Shown here piece after piece: positions 1 to 11,290 of a stretch of 64,000 nucleotides of DNA. Within the stretch, counting starts at the first letter, position 1, and every line of letters starts with the position of its first letter. A program made the translations under genes and the position numbers. This DNA comes from Trogon surrucura. Taxonomy: Eukaryota > Chordata > Aves > Trogoniformes > Trogonidae. The notes beneath the pieces were generated by a model. That model did not search any database and was not told the DNA's origin. It saw nothing but the letters and a program-made list of their open reading frames with translations. Where the stretch lies: NCBI GenBank assembly GCA_020746105.1, contig CM036626.1:17907001-17971000 (forward strand). Reading direction: 5' to 3'.

Positions 1-1140
1 GAGCTCTTTTGCTTGAAAAGAAAGAAAAATCCAAGCTTTACAAGAAGTGTTGGATTCCCTTCGTGCTTCTACCAGCCCCCGGTTAAATCTGGAAGGGCGA
101 TTTCTCAATGTGTTTACAAGTTGCACAGCCCTGGTAAATTATTGCCCAAAGTGAACCGAGTGTTTCGACAGTTCTAGTTCATTTTGACTGTTAAGAAACA
201 TGCTGTTGAAACAGGAAAATGAACCTGGTTTTCGCTTACTCAGGTGTTAAACAGCACAGCTTTTTTCAAATCTCAGGAGGTGTCCTGGATAAAACTGATA
301 CAAATCAGATCGTAGATCTTCTAATGTTCGATTGTTTAACTTTAAGGAACTGGAGATCTATTAAAAAGTAGGTTTTCTTGCACACCCAGACTTCCTCATG
401 TAACTGCAATCATTTATGTTTATAGATTTGTTTTTTTCCTGTGAAAGATAAATCTAGCTTGTTGCATGAAAAATCCTCGAATGCACTGATGTTTATTCAC
501 TGAATTTCCATATCCTTTACACTTGAAGTTATTTTCTCTTTTCCACAATGTATGTGAAAACCATGACATTTTACATATTCTACACAAGTTCCTCACACCA
601 TACTGCACTCTCTCCATGTTATTATATATATTGCAGTAATGCCATTTCCAATTCATTACAAAACACTACACACTTTTATGCACCAGATGTCCCAACTTTG
701 GTAGGACCGAGTTACTTTCTGCCCAACAAGTCCTGAAGGCAAAAATAGTTGTTCCTGTATCTTTGTCTACAGCCAGGCCATCGCACTTTCTGGTGTCAAA
801 CTTCCACCCCAGGAGATACAGGTGCTTTGCCTTACCCCATTTTAAGATAATTTGCCACTTGGTGGAAGAGACAGATAAAATAGCAGGTGAGTTGACACAT
901 AAATTCATAGTTTTGGGTAGCAAGTCGTAAGAGCATAAGTCATGGGTAATAAATCTTGGGCTAAAGTAATTCATTAACCATTTTGGCATCACACATGAAA
1001 TGCATCGCTTTGATCTAACGTATTTCGGTGCACTCTGCTATCATCTGCACTGACTGTGCTTTGTTGAGATGAAGGGCTTTTTAATCCAAATCAGAAAGTG
1101 ATGCTTCTGCACCGATGCTCTAATTTAGCAGTTATAATTA
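1..1140. other. Unique non-coding sequence, nothing recognised
   Basis: This AT-leaning unique sequence has no repeat family, splice-flanked open frame or RNA fold that I recognise. The two overlapping opposite-strand open frames near 420-740 share the same bases and have no family resemblance, so I treat both as chance. It is probably intergenic or intronic background. Confidence 0.5.
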
Positions 1141-4100
1141 ACAGACTTAGTGCTAATCAGATCTCATCATATCCCCCCCCCCTTCCCCAAGGCCCCAAAT
1201 GTGGGAAACAACAGAAGAAAGGACCAAAGGGGCCTCAAGATAGCAACTAAGTTTGTGTCTACACTTTTGTATGTTCAAATCCATGCATTCATACCTGTGA
1301 AAGTGGTGGGAAACGTGATCATATGACAAAAAAATAAAAAAATAGCAGAGAAACCAGGAGGCCCAAGGTCTGCTCTCACCTCCCCATCTCTTTGGGCAAA
1401 TTACACGCAGATCTTGATTTTCAAAACTGGAAACAGCCAGCAGCCTACACAAAAAGTGCATGTAGCACTGTCCTGTGCAGCTGACATGAGACTGAACTTG
1501 CCTCTTACATAGATGGCCTCTGACCCCTGTTCAAAACCCAGTTCCCACTGCAGAGGAAGGCGAGTCCCTGCTTCCAGCACTGCTCCACAGCCCCGAGTAT
1601 CAACGTGCAAAATCAAGGCACTTGGATCAAAACACGCAGGACTACGCAGCCCTGCTTCTCCTGCTCACATCGCACACGAAGGCAGAGCGCCGTGCCCACA
1701 AACAAGCAAGAGAACAACGACAGATAGCCCTGGGGTATGTTAGCACGCTAGGAACAGAAAAGAAAGCTAGAAACAATTTTTACCAGGGAGCAACACAGCC
1801 TCGAGCACATACTTCGGCTCCTCCTCAGCAGCCACGTTGGCTCTGCCAAGCTCCCGTCCCTTGGTCGGCAGCTGCTGGGACAGCCGCGTACGAGGGACAG
1901 CATGTCCAGCCCGAGGCAGCTGAGCCCACACAATTAACATTTCAACATTCGTGCAACTGCTGCATCGCAAAACCTCAGCATCCATCATTTTGTCATACCA
2001 GTTAACCCAAAGTAAGTTAGCCTGAAATTTTTGGTACGGGCTCCCTTGCTGCTGGCTGTCCAAGTCCTGCATGCCCACTGAAGGATTATTCAGTTCAATT
2101 TAGCAGAGGGTTTGCTTCTTCGTCATCTCTGTACTCATTCACTTGAGCCCATCAAAGGTCACACTAACTCTTTGGCTAGGAAAGCGCATCTCTGCGTTAA
2201 TATAGGTACAGTCACACTCAGGATGTTTTCAAAGCACATGAATTCACAAATCATGGGCAGCAATGCTCCTGCCCAAGCATACAGAAGGATTACCCAAGGT
2301 TTCTCCAGCCGTTGGTTCATCCCCAATCTCCATTTTCTTCATGCCTGTGGTCAGACCAAAGCTAGCGGCGAAGGCATCATGCAAGCCTGCCAGCAGCTGA
2401 AGGTTTGCCACCAGTTCTTTGGAAAAATGCACAACCGTCAGCACGGGGAGCTGGGCAGCGGCAGCTTGACCACCTCAGATCCCACCCACTGTTGGGGGGA
2501 CACCAAGCTGCTTCCCAGTGGCACAAAGCTCCCCCCCCCTCCATGCCCACCTGTAGCCTTGATGTCACCCTATCCAAAATACAGCTGGAGATCACAGGGG
2601 GAAGAGGGTTCAGTCCAGAATTTGCCCTTCCCTTCCCCTGAAACAGCAGCTGGGTCATGGCCAGCCCTGATCCTGACCTGCACAAGCTGTGTCAACAGCC
2701 GCAGAGAGACAGAGCCTTCTGCACGGGGCTCCTGAGCCCACACCAGCATGGGAGCCACCAAACCCAAAACGTTACTGGACTGCCCTTACCCCTCCCCATG
2801 GACGTTCACACACACACAAAAATATCATTTTGCAACAAGTGGATTAATCATCCATGACGTAACTAGCAGGTATGCCCTGCCTGCAGTCTCAAACCTGGAT
2901 AGAATACCGTTGCCCTCCCAGAAGTTTCTGCCACATGGGCTGAATCTTTAACTTCCCAAAAACAGAGGTAAAAGCAGTCAAAGAAAACAAAAAGGACAGC
3001 ACAGGAAAATGCTGTAACACCTCTGAACAAGGGATCCCTGCATAGGGATCCCAAAGAGAGGCCCTTCCAGGCTTAAGGAGTTTACTCCTTGTGCCAGTTT
3101 GTATTTTCTGTGTAAATTCATGCAGCTGCCTTGAAAAGAACCGCAGGTTTCTGTGAAGCCAAACTTTTTGTGAATTAGGAGTAAAATGTACAAAGTCGCT
3201 GCTTAAGAATCAAATGTGTGTATTTTTATTGCAGCATGAACAGGGGTTTTTGTAAGGCGAACAAGGGCTAGTAGAGCCAGGGAAGTGTTTATAAATATAA
3301 CACTTATTCTTGTGCAAATATGTATTTTGCTTTAACAGAAACAGAACCTGATCATTCAGTACCAAAAATCACAGCACAAAATTTGTATGTTTTTCTCAAG
3401 ACAGAAATTCTAACTCATTTTCCATGGTGTAGCCTAAAGCTCCTGTTCACTGCAAACAGGACATTGTTTTCTTGCTTTTTTTCTTTTTAAGCTGCACGGA
3501 AATTAAAAAATAGTAGAGGGTGTCACTGCAAACACATCAACATGTACCGTAAAAATGAAAACAAACCTGATTAACTCAGTTTAAGTACAGCTTCCAAGTT
3601 CCTTATCAGTACCTGGGACGTATCTGGAAGGGAGCTTTCCCACCCCAAAAGGAAGTGCCAGGGGTGTTCCCCACTCCCAAGGGTAGGCAAGGTTGGGTGG
3701 TTTGTCCTGTTGTGATTTAAATACGATGTGATCCTTATTCAGTGCTACAAAGTCTGCTCTGAGCATGCCAGTACATGTCAGCTTTCCCTTCGCTCTGTAA
3801 GACAACAGCCGCCTCCATGCAGAGTTCAAAAATATTTGATGATTTAAGCCAGCTTGCTACACTTCGGTTGGAACACAAAGCAGACTGCAGTGCTCAATAA
3901 CAGAATCAGCGTTTCCCCCTCCCCTCGCGAATACATGGATTTAGATCAAATGGGCTTTTGGCATCATTTCTACGTGCCTACATCCAACCTAGCTGTACTA
4001 GAAAACCCTCCTTCAGTATCATCATCTGAGGATAAAGACACGACACTTCCCATTCTCCAAGGACTGCCAGTCTCCTTAAACATAAATCTGCTGTTGTGCA

Positions 4101-4930
4101 CAAGGCACAATCTCTAAGGATTTCTATCGCAAAAGAACAAGGAAAATAGCCCAATAACCGAGAAAATGGAGCAGTTTCACAGATTGGCGTGTTAAAGCAA
4201 TATAAAGCAATTATGTGGTTGGGTGAAGGTAAGGAAGGGAGCAAAGACAGAAGAAGTTAAGAGGGTTGGGAACTGAAGGGGAAGCGTGATTTGGGACTAC
4301 AGCAGCATCCTCAGAAATTGCAGGCTGGAGGGCTGCTTGGGATGCGGTTCAACAGCCACCGGCGTGATGGGCATAGCCCCACTCTGCTCCACATCAACCT
4401 CCAGTTATCAAAACCACACAGAAACCTGCAGCAATGTTTCTCACAAGGTACCAACTGAAAGAAGCGGGGCGAGGGGGAAAGAAAGCACTAAATTTTTTGA
4501 GAAGTAGCGTTAAGTTTGATTCTGACAACAGCCAACACCACAACGATACCTTCTATGGTTTCCTCAACAATTAAACATCTCATAGTGTGTTCAACCTACA
4601 CTTTTTTTTTCTCTCACGGCTGGGCATGTAATTTTGTCTTGTTAAACAGCCACCAAGTAGCACTCTCCCACAGGTATAATTTCATTATTTCTCTTAAGCG
4701 CCACGTGCAAGGCAGCAGCATACACAGCATGTGTGAGGTAGTGGGTGGTCTTATTTCCAACGCTGTAATATCTAAACCACAATAAGGTGGTTGGTTAAAT
4801 ACGAAGTCCCAACTTTAACTCTGCTTCTAGAACCTCAGAGGTTTGAGTTTTCCTAGGTGATGTGGACCAGAGCCCCGGCTACCAGATCTGGGGCAGCCCT
4901 ACCGACTTAGAGCTGCCGGGCATCGGGCGC
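1141..4930. other. Unique non-coding sequence with a poly-C tract and a moderately GC-rich patch
   Basis: A short homopolymeric C tract lies at about 1173-1187. From about 1500 to 2780 the GC content rises and many overlapping open frames appear on both strands, including the longest of the window (207 codons at 2112-2735, plus strand). That frame overlaps open frames on the opposite strand, is of mixed low-complexity composition and matches no family I know, so I do not call it. A short CA run sits at 2807-2818. From 2830 to 4930 I see only unique sequence. Confidence 0.5.
1173..1187. repeat. Poly-C tract
   Basis: A run of about ten C residues is followed by TT and CCCC. It is a simple low-complexity tract with no other context. 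Confidence 0.8.
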
Positions 4931-5580
4931 AATGCTTCGGGGATATCTCACATTTATTAAGTGCTCGGCTGTGAGCTATCAGTTCATGGCAGGCACTTGA
5001 TATTTAAGAAAGTGATGAGAATCGTTAAGGCAGGACACAGAGAACTCGTTCGGTTAATCATATTAGCAAATATCCTCGCCTCGGCCTCGCCGTTTCCTAA
5101 GAGGGATTGGGAAACCACTGCGGGGGAATGCCATCGCCTGCGGCTCCGACTTCACAGAGAAAGGCAAAATGGCAGGGAAATATCGGGCTTGAAAACCAAA
5201 CCAAGGGGCTGCTGCTTTGCCTGTGCTGCTCTGCACGTCAGGAGACCAGGGCATCCATCGGGGAACGGGCAAAGCTGGAGGGAGTGGGAACGGGAATTCA
5301 GACGAGCCAACTTCAGGGCAGCTCTGGTGTGTGAAATCTCTCTTGCCCCGTTCCTCAGCTGCACATAAAAGCCTCATGAGCACACTGGATGGTGAAGGGG
5401 GGAAACACAGCAAAGAGGCACTGAAACTTCCAAAAAATTCATGTATTATCCCAGATAAAGCTGACAGATTTACGCGAGTCTTACTCAGAACAGGATGTGC
5501 CCGAACGCACCAACACATAACCAACAACAGAACGAGTTCTCTTTCGCAGGATTGACTGAAGAGCGCAATTTTCTCTCCTC
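4931..5580. other. Moderately GC-rich unique sequence, no gene recognised
   Basis: GC content rises over about 5080-5400 and there are long overlapping open frames on both strands (135 codons plus, 154 codons minus). The frames are antiparallel to each other, lack recognisable domains and have no clear splice-bounded core. Open frames in GC-rich DNA are expected because stop codons are AT-rich. Confidence 0.45.
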
Positions 5581-5900
5581 CTTTTCATTATGACTGTGTA
5601 CAAGCAAGTCTTCTTGCAGAAATTACTTGCATTTTAAACGTTATTGCTAATCTGCAATACAGCGTGTGTTTCCCTCGCAAAGTCATTAAAACGTGCACGG
5701 GTCAGGATGCTGAGGCTGCACTCATGATTCTTTACAGTTACAATATTAGTAAAGTATTTACTAAATTGACTACCACTTACTTTAAGTTAAATTTGCTGAC
5801 AGATAAACTGAGCATAACCTCTGGCATTTTCAGACGTTTTCTTATGAATAGATATATTTTTTGCATGCTTTTGCATGCTAGGCCCTTTCCAAAATGCTGA
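5580..5900. other. AT-rich block, possible conserved non-coding element
   Basis: This compact AT-rich stretch lacks homopolymers and has a mixed, information-rich composition. It contains a 10-bp direct repeat of TTGCATGCT(T/A) at 5861-5880, and the core TTGCATGC recurs at about 5964. The palindrome GCATGC and octamer-like words suggest regulatory DNA, but conservation has not been tested. Confidence 0.25.
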
Positions 5901-6269
5901 TTTGATCTCTGATACCAACGCTTACTCACTCCCTTGAAGGTACAAAAAGAAAGGAAGCACTAGCTTGCATGCGAGTGAGTGCGACTTCAGTATGTAGAAA
6001 GCACAAAACTCACCCTTTTTAGTTTATTTTAGATTCAGAAGCTGCAAAAGAGCACTAAAAATTCTGCACTATTTCTGCATTGGTTGAAAAACTCAGCTGA
6101 GGAGAGATTTAAAAAGGGGGAAGATATAAAAAGAATATTATTTGCATAGTCATATATCATTATAAAACAATTATTCTGTGGCAAAAAAGCACTCGTTTCA
6201 CAAGGGCAATCTAGCTTCAAGAGAGTGCACTATCTGTTAGCATCCTATTCTCAAAACAGACATCTCTGG

Positions 6270-6640
6270 ACAGATTTGTTACAGTTTTGTAGATGCTAAT
6301 GTGTAAACAGATTGTAAAATTATTTTTGGGCCTATAATAGGATTTAATGTGTTTAAGAGGTAGTCTTATACCTCTTTAACAAAGAGGCTTACAATATGGT
6401 AAGAATGTATCACAAAAAATATAATGCTTTTAACAGATAAATCCTCTTGGCAAAGGCTGTAATCTTTCAAACTTAATTGGTGAACTCATTAACGAACAAC
6501 TGCCACTACAAGAAGAAAGACTATTGTCAGCGACTTATCGGGCAATGAGATAACAAACTTAATTATATTGTTTTCAATGGATTTACATTTGCTTCCTTTA
6601 GGACACTAGATTTTCTAAACATTACTTCCTCGGCTGTATA
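6270..6640. other. Possible conserved non-coding element with hairpin and homeodomain-type sites
   Basis: This AT-rich, complex sequence includes CTTAATTG near 6472, CTTAATTA near 6559 and a TTGTTTTCAATGG stretch that resembles a SOX site. It also includes an inverted repeat at 6351-6380 with 12-bp arms (11 of 12 match) and a 6-nt loop. The texture resembles vertebrate developmental enhancers. This is inferred from composition and motifs alone. Confidence 0.3.
6351..6380. repeat. Short inverted repeat (hairpin)
   Basis: The left arm GTTTAAGAGGTA (6351-6362) and the right arm TACCTCTTTAAC (6369-6380) are reverse complements with one mismatch, separated by six bases. A further copy of the AAAGAGG word follows at once. 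This is too short for a microRNA precursor. It may be a palindromic protein-binding site or chance. Confidence 0.7.
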
Positions 6641-6704
6641 CAATTTTTCTCCCCATATGAGAAAAGCCAACCTATCTACAACAAATATGCAAAGAGGAGA
6701 GGGG

Positions 6705-6721
6705 AAAAAAAAAAAAAAAAA
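6705..6721. repeat. Poly-A tract
   Basis: A run of 17 A residues follows a GGGG. I see no retroposon body attached on its left, so I record it as a simple homopolymer. Confidence 0.85.
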
Positions 6722-9700
6722 GACCCCAAAGCATCACAGCTTTGAACTAAGCACAACACAGTCCTAAAACTTCTGTCTTTATTATCTACTTGTAAAAAGT
6801 TATAAGCCTGTAAACTAGTTAATTTATGAGCCATGTTAATCATTTGTTCCCATTTGATCTGAGGTTTAGCAAACACGGTTTCCTGGGACGTAGGAGGATA
6901 ATTTGCAGGTCCAGCCCGGCTCCAGAGGGGGCATGAACTAATTTGACACCGTAACATGACATTGATGGCAGGCACACACTAATGACCAAACTGCTAGATG
7001 CTCCTGTCAGCCTGTCGCTGCAGTGAAAAGCAAGTTTCTTCTTATTGCCAAAAAAAAAAAAGAAGTGCAGAGCGGTCCTACTAATTATTCAGACATGCAC
7101 TATAATGAGAATCTCAGCGCTCCCTTCCAACATACGAACCGCTTACTAAAGCTCCCATTTGTCTGATACGGTGGCTGATTAGAATTTGTTTCTTGAATAG
7201 TAAAACCACAGCTTAAAATAAAGCAGAAAGAATAAACAGCCTTTTATTCTGCATAAAACTCGGAAAGTGGCCATTTTGGTTTCAAGCTGGGTTTTTTTGT
7301 CATTTATTTGCACCAGAAGAATAGAAAACTGGATTAATTTTTAATAGTACTTCTCAAACAACATATACATCTTCATGGAGTTTACTGTCTGGATCAGTCA
7401 AGACATAAATTCTGTGGAAAAAGGAAGGCTTGGAAAGTGTTTTCTTTTTCTTCTCTTCAAGAAATGACATTTTCTAGAACAGAAACTTGTACCAGACAAA
7501 TCGCAGGTTGAATAAAAGGCGTCTGCTTTTCCTACATACTTTGGAACTGATTCCTCAGTATGAACTTTGAAAGTTCATAAGGACTTTACATACTGCTGAA
7601 TGATCTGTACGTAAAAAACACAACAGAAAATAGAATAAGAAAATCTAAACAGGGGTTTCCAGAATTAACATTTATTCCTCACTTTAGGTCCTGATCCAGC
7701 ACAGACCATGGAGCGTACTTCAGCTTCAGATCTATACTATATCCACAATTTCCAAAAGTCTGCAGCAATGCAGAATTGCAATCCACAAAGAGGCCAACCG
7801 GCGCATGTCATATGTTAAACGTACAGACTGAAGATACGTTACTACGCTGCGAAACAGGCTGAGTTTCTAAGGATAACACTTAGCTCTTTCTGAAAAGCAA
7901 AGCCTTTTAAGAGCATTTCAAGTGGGCCACCCAAAGCCTAGCACACGCTCCTGAGTCATTTAGAAAAACGTAATAAACTCAAATGTGTTATACACAAAGG
8001 TGAAGGAGACACGCGCTCCGCTACCACCCCAGGACAGTTTGAAAGCCATTACCCGCTAACAGCTCTCTAGTGGTCTCCAGGAATTCAATCGGTGGCCTCC
8101 CCTCGTAAGCTGTATCAGCGCTGCAAAAACCACAACTATATTAGGAACATATTGGCAATCTACGGCTGGGGGGATCCCACGGCACAGAGCTCAGCCCTTC
8201 TGCACGGGGCCGGGGCTCTACCTCCTCCTCCACTCTCCGGGCTGCCCATCAGCCTGCTTATCATCGCCTCGTGGATAATTATCTGTATTTAGGAGGGGAG
8301 TCATTTACGTGGAGCCTGATGCCTGCAGTTCTGACGTTGTTAGGGTTTGTCACCCCCTTTTCCGCAGGGGGTGGCAGTGCCAGAGCGCACCACATCGTGG
8401 CTGTCACACCCAGATCCAAGCATCCTCGTGTCCTGTCTGCCCAGCAAGCGCTGCGGCTCCCCCAGCACCACACGCTCCCTTCAGAAACCACGATGGCAGC
8501 AGAGCGCCGGGCGCTTTGCTCGTGGCCCCAAAGTTTCCAGAAATTAACGTTCGAATACCTTTCACCAGAGGCAGCACCAAAAATCTGTTGGACTGGCACG
8601 ACTTCCGAGAGGAAAGCGAAAGTACACCTTTGGAGAGCCAAACCCGTGTAACGTAAATACTGGGTACACGCTGTTACATGTCATTCTGCAGAGCAACATG
8701 CGAAGGGCACATGAATCATTAGCGAGATAACAACCCTGGCACCTACCCCAGAAATACCTCAGTCAGCACCCAGCAGGAAAGAAGAGATCCGAAAAAGAGA
8801 TCCCAGAAGCATAAATGGAGGTTCAGCTCCCTCAGAACTATACACTCAACCTTGTTCATCTCTTGGGAAATTGAGGTACTATATCCAAGATACGGCACGG
8901 CTAACATTTTCCACATGGCTGGGGATGGATCGGTGAGCAGCCTTCTCCTGATCAACAGCATCTCTACATGCCAGCTGTTGGAAAAATGAAGACACGGTGC
9001 ATTTTGCGCTCCCTTCTCAAAAACCCCCAATATTATTTCAGACAGAGGAGGAGAAGAGAGTCATCAAGTTTATTTCAAACCAGATTATGCCACGTTCAGC
9101 CACGTTGTGTGGACACGCTGCAGTAGCCTCCTCGCCCAGCACACCAGAGTGTGAAGAACGATCCTTTTATATCCACAGCATGACTTGGCCAACTTTGAAA
9201 CGCAACAACTAAAAACTCCAACGTCCTTCTGTCAGTTTAACTGCTAATTTGCAATGGATTCGGTTACACTTCCCGTTTAAGGCAAGTTCTCCCTGAGTGC
9301 TGGCTAAGAAGTCTTGGGCAAGAGGAAACAGCAACCACCAAATAATTAAAATAAAAAAAAAAAACCAACCCTCACCACCCACAACTTCAGAAAAGGAGGC
9401 AGGAGCCCTCCTGCTGCCTCTGCCCTCATCTGCAGCCCTGTAATTTTAATGGGTCCTGCTGCAGACCCAGGGTCCACCCTGAGAAGCTGTGGTCAGGGTG
9501 CCAAGCCAACCTGGGCGGCCAGGAGCATGGCCAAGGAAGTCCCCTCCTTTCCCTGCCATCCCTCTCTGCCTCTGAAGATGACTCAGAGGTAGGTGGGGCA
9601 CGAAGGATGCCGTTCCCTATGAGACTCACCCTCTGCCAGGATAAGGAGCTGCTCTCCGGATGGATTCAGATGACAAACCTCCCTGGTTTGTCATCCTGGT

Positions 9701-9800
9701 GCTCTGGCAAGGTTTCCACACGAGATGGCTGGATCACTACAATGTGGCTCCCTGGGCTATGGGTTCTCCATAGACAGCTCAACCCACCTTGAACACCCTC
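6722..9800. other. Unique non-coding sequence with a GC-richer patch at 8160-8640
   Basis: No repeat family or gene is recognised. From 8160 to 8640 the GC content rises and several open frames overlap on both strands (126 and 115 codons plus, 120 codons minus). Their mutual overlap and lack of any recognisable domain argue against coding. An A-rich run lies at about 9352-9363. Confidence 0.45.
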
Positions 9801-11100
9801 CTTAGATCTCCCAAAGCAGGGAGGATCTTAAGCATTATAACTTAATCACAAAATAAGCCACTAACTGAACATTATAAAACATACAGGAAGAGACTGGGAC
9901 TTAGGTCTTTAAAACTGGCCAAGTCGTATGGGTTGGTAAAAACCATGTCAGGATTATAACTGATCGGGATGGAGGCAGACAGACAGTTTGAGAAAGGTCC
10001 TTTCAGATCATTCCCTCCATGTCTCTCCACTCACTCACAACTGCACTTTGAAGTTGCCTTTTCCTCCATCTCCCCCATCTCCCTTTTCTGCTATGGCAAG
10101 ACAAGGACTAACACCACTCAGCTGCTGGTCCCTCTGGGTGCCTCTCTGTGGCACATGCTCTCTGCTCATTAAAGCACTCAACTAGTTTCACAAATTTATT
10201 GCAGAGGTTTATTAAAAATGTCATTTAGTTAACTACCAGATGAGAAAGAATAACCAAAGTTTACTATTTTTCTTCCTGTATGTACTACGGTCAGTCACAT
10301 GGAAGAAGTGCTCCTTGCAGCATGGCCTAGGCTGGGCAAAGATCTATGAATTCACTCAGAAGACTGGCTTCAGGCTAGGCAGAAATCACTGGGTAAAATA
10401 AAATAAGTAATGGTCTCACTGCAGTGATCCAAACAATCGGCAACCACTTGCAACTCCCTGCTTGTCCTTCCAGGCACCAGCTGCTGGATCATCGCCCGGC
10501 GAAGGAGACAAAGTACAACTGCAAGAGGCCACCGGATAAAAAAGCAGGAAGGTTTGCTTTATCCGAACAAGCAGGCTACGAAGAAGAGAACTGATGATTA
10601 CTGGTCCTGTGAAATCCCACAGAGATATCCTGGAGAAAAAAAGGACTAAAGTGTATCTATGTGTTTAGTGTGTGAGAGAAAGATATTGGCAAAAGAATCA
10701 TCTTCCTGATGCCTCTCCAAAAAGCATCACCTCCACTTGCCACCTCTTCTCCTTCTGTCACCATGGGACAGAAGACACCAAACACATTTCAAGAGTCAAA
10801 GCATCAATTCCCCAAGAGGATCAGGAGTTATACAGAACTGACAACACTCCTCTCCTTTTTAGTTTTTCCCCCCCGAGAGAGACGGGGGACAGGCTGCAGC
10901 CCCACGGCGAGGGGCACGGGGTACCCAGCGACCAGCCCCAGGACAGACACTGTGCTGGGGGGACAGAGGAGCCTTTGCCATGACCCAAAGCAGATGCTGG
11001 CTGAGGTTAGCGAAGCTCCTGCCTTCACACACAAAAGTGTGTTATTTTAGAAGAGAAAGAGACGGGTTTGTGGTGATGTTGCCCTTGGGCTTCTGGGATT
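9801..11100. other. Unique non-coding sequence, nothing recognised
   Basis: This is unique sequence without a recognised repeat. Two overlapping plus-strand open frames of 103 and 113 codons near 10670-11050 use different frames of the same DNA, which marks at least one as spurious. I consider both unsupported. Confidence 0.5.
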
Positions 11101-11290
11101 TTGTTTGTTTGTTTTTTTAAATAATTTAGCAAGTTATGTCTCCGTGTAACATATGAAGGTGATTTGATGTGGTAATTACCTACTACATTTGACAAGGTAA
11201 TTAATGTAGCAAAATACCACTGTACAATGTGTAAATTTAGTTTGCTATCATTAAAATATGTGCCTGCTTAGCAGACTGCTCTGCTCACAG
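11100..11290. promoter_or_regulatory. Possible regulatory block with paired TAATTA sites
   Basis: The block contains the perfect 10-bp palindrome GGTAATTACC at 11171-11180 and a second GGTAATTAA at about 11195. The second site lies within an inverted repeat formed by CTACATT (11183-11189) and AATGTAG (11203-11209). TAATTA is the core of many homeodomain binding sites, and paired or palindromic cores are typical of paired-class dimers. The role is inferred from motifs only. Confidence 0.3.

Noticed and set aside
1795-1830. Resemblance of an AGCACATACT word to the start of U6 snRNA
   Set aside because: Similarity stops after about ten bases and no other U6 segment follows.
2112-2735. Longest open frame in the window (207 codons, plus strand)
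   Set aside because: Chance alone gives a longest frame near 180-200 codons in six frames of 64 kb. It overlaps opposite-strand frames, has no recognised domain and no clear exon boundaries.
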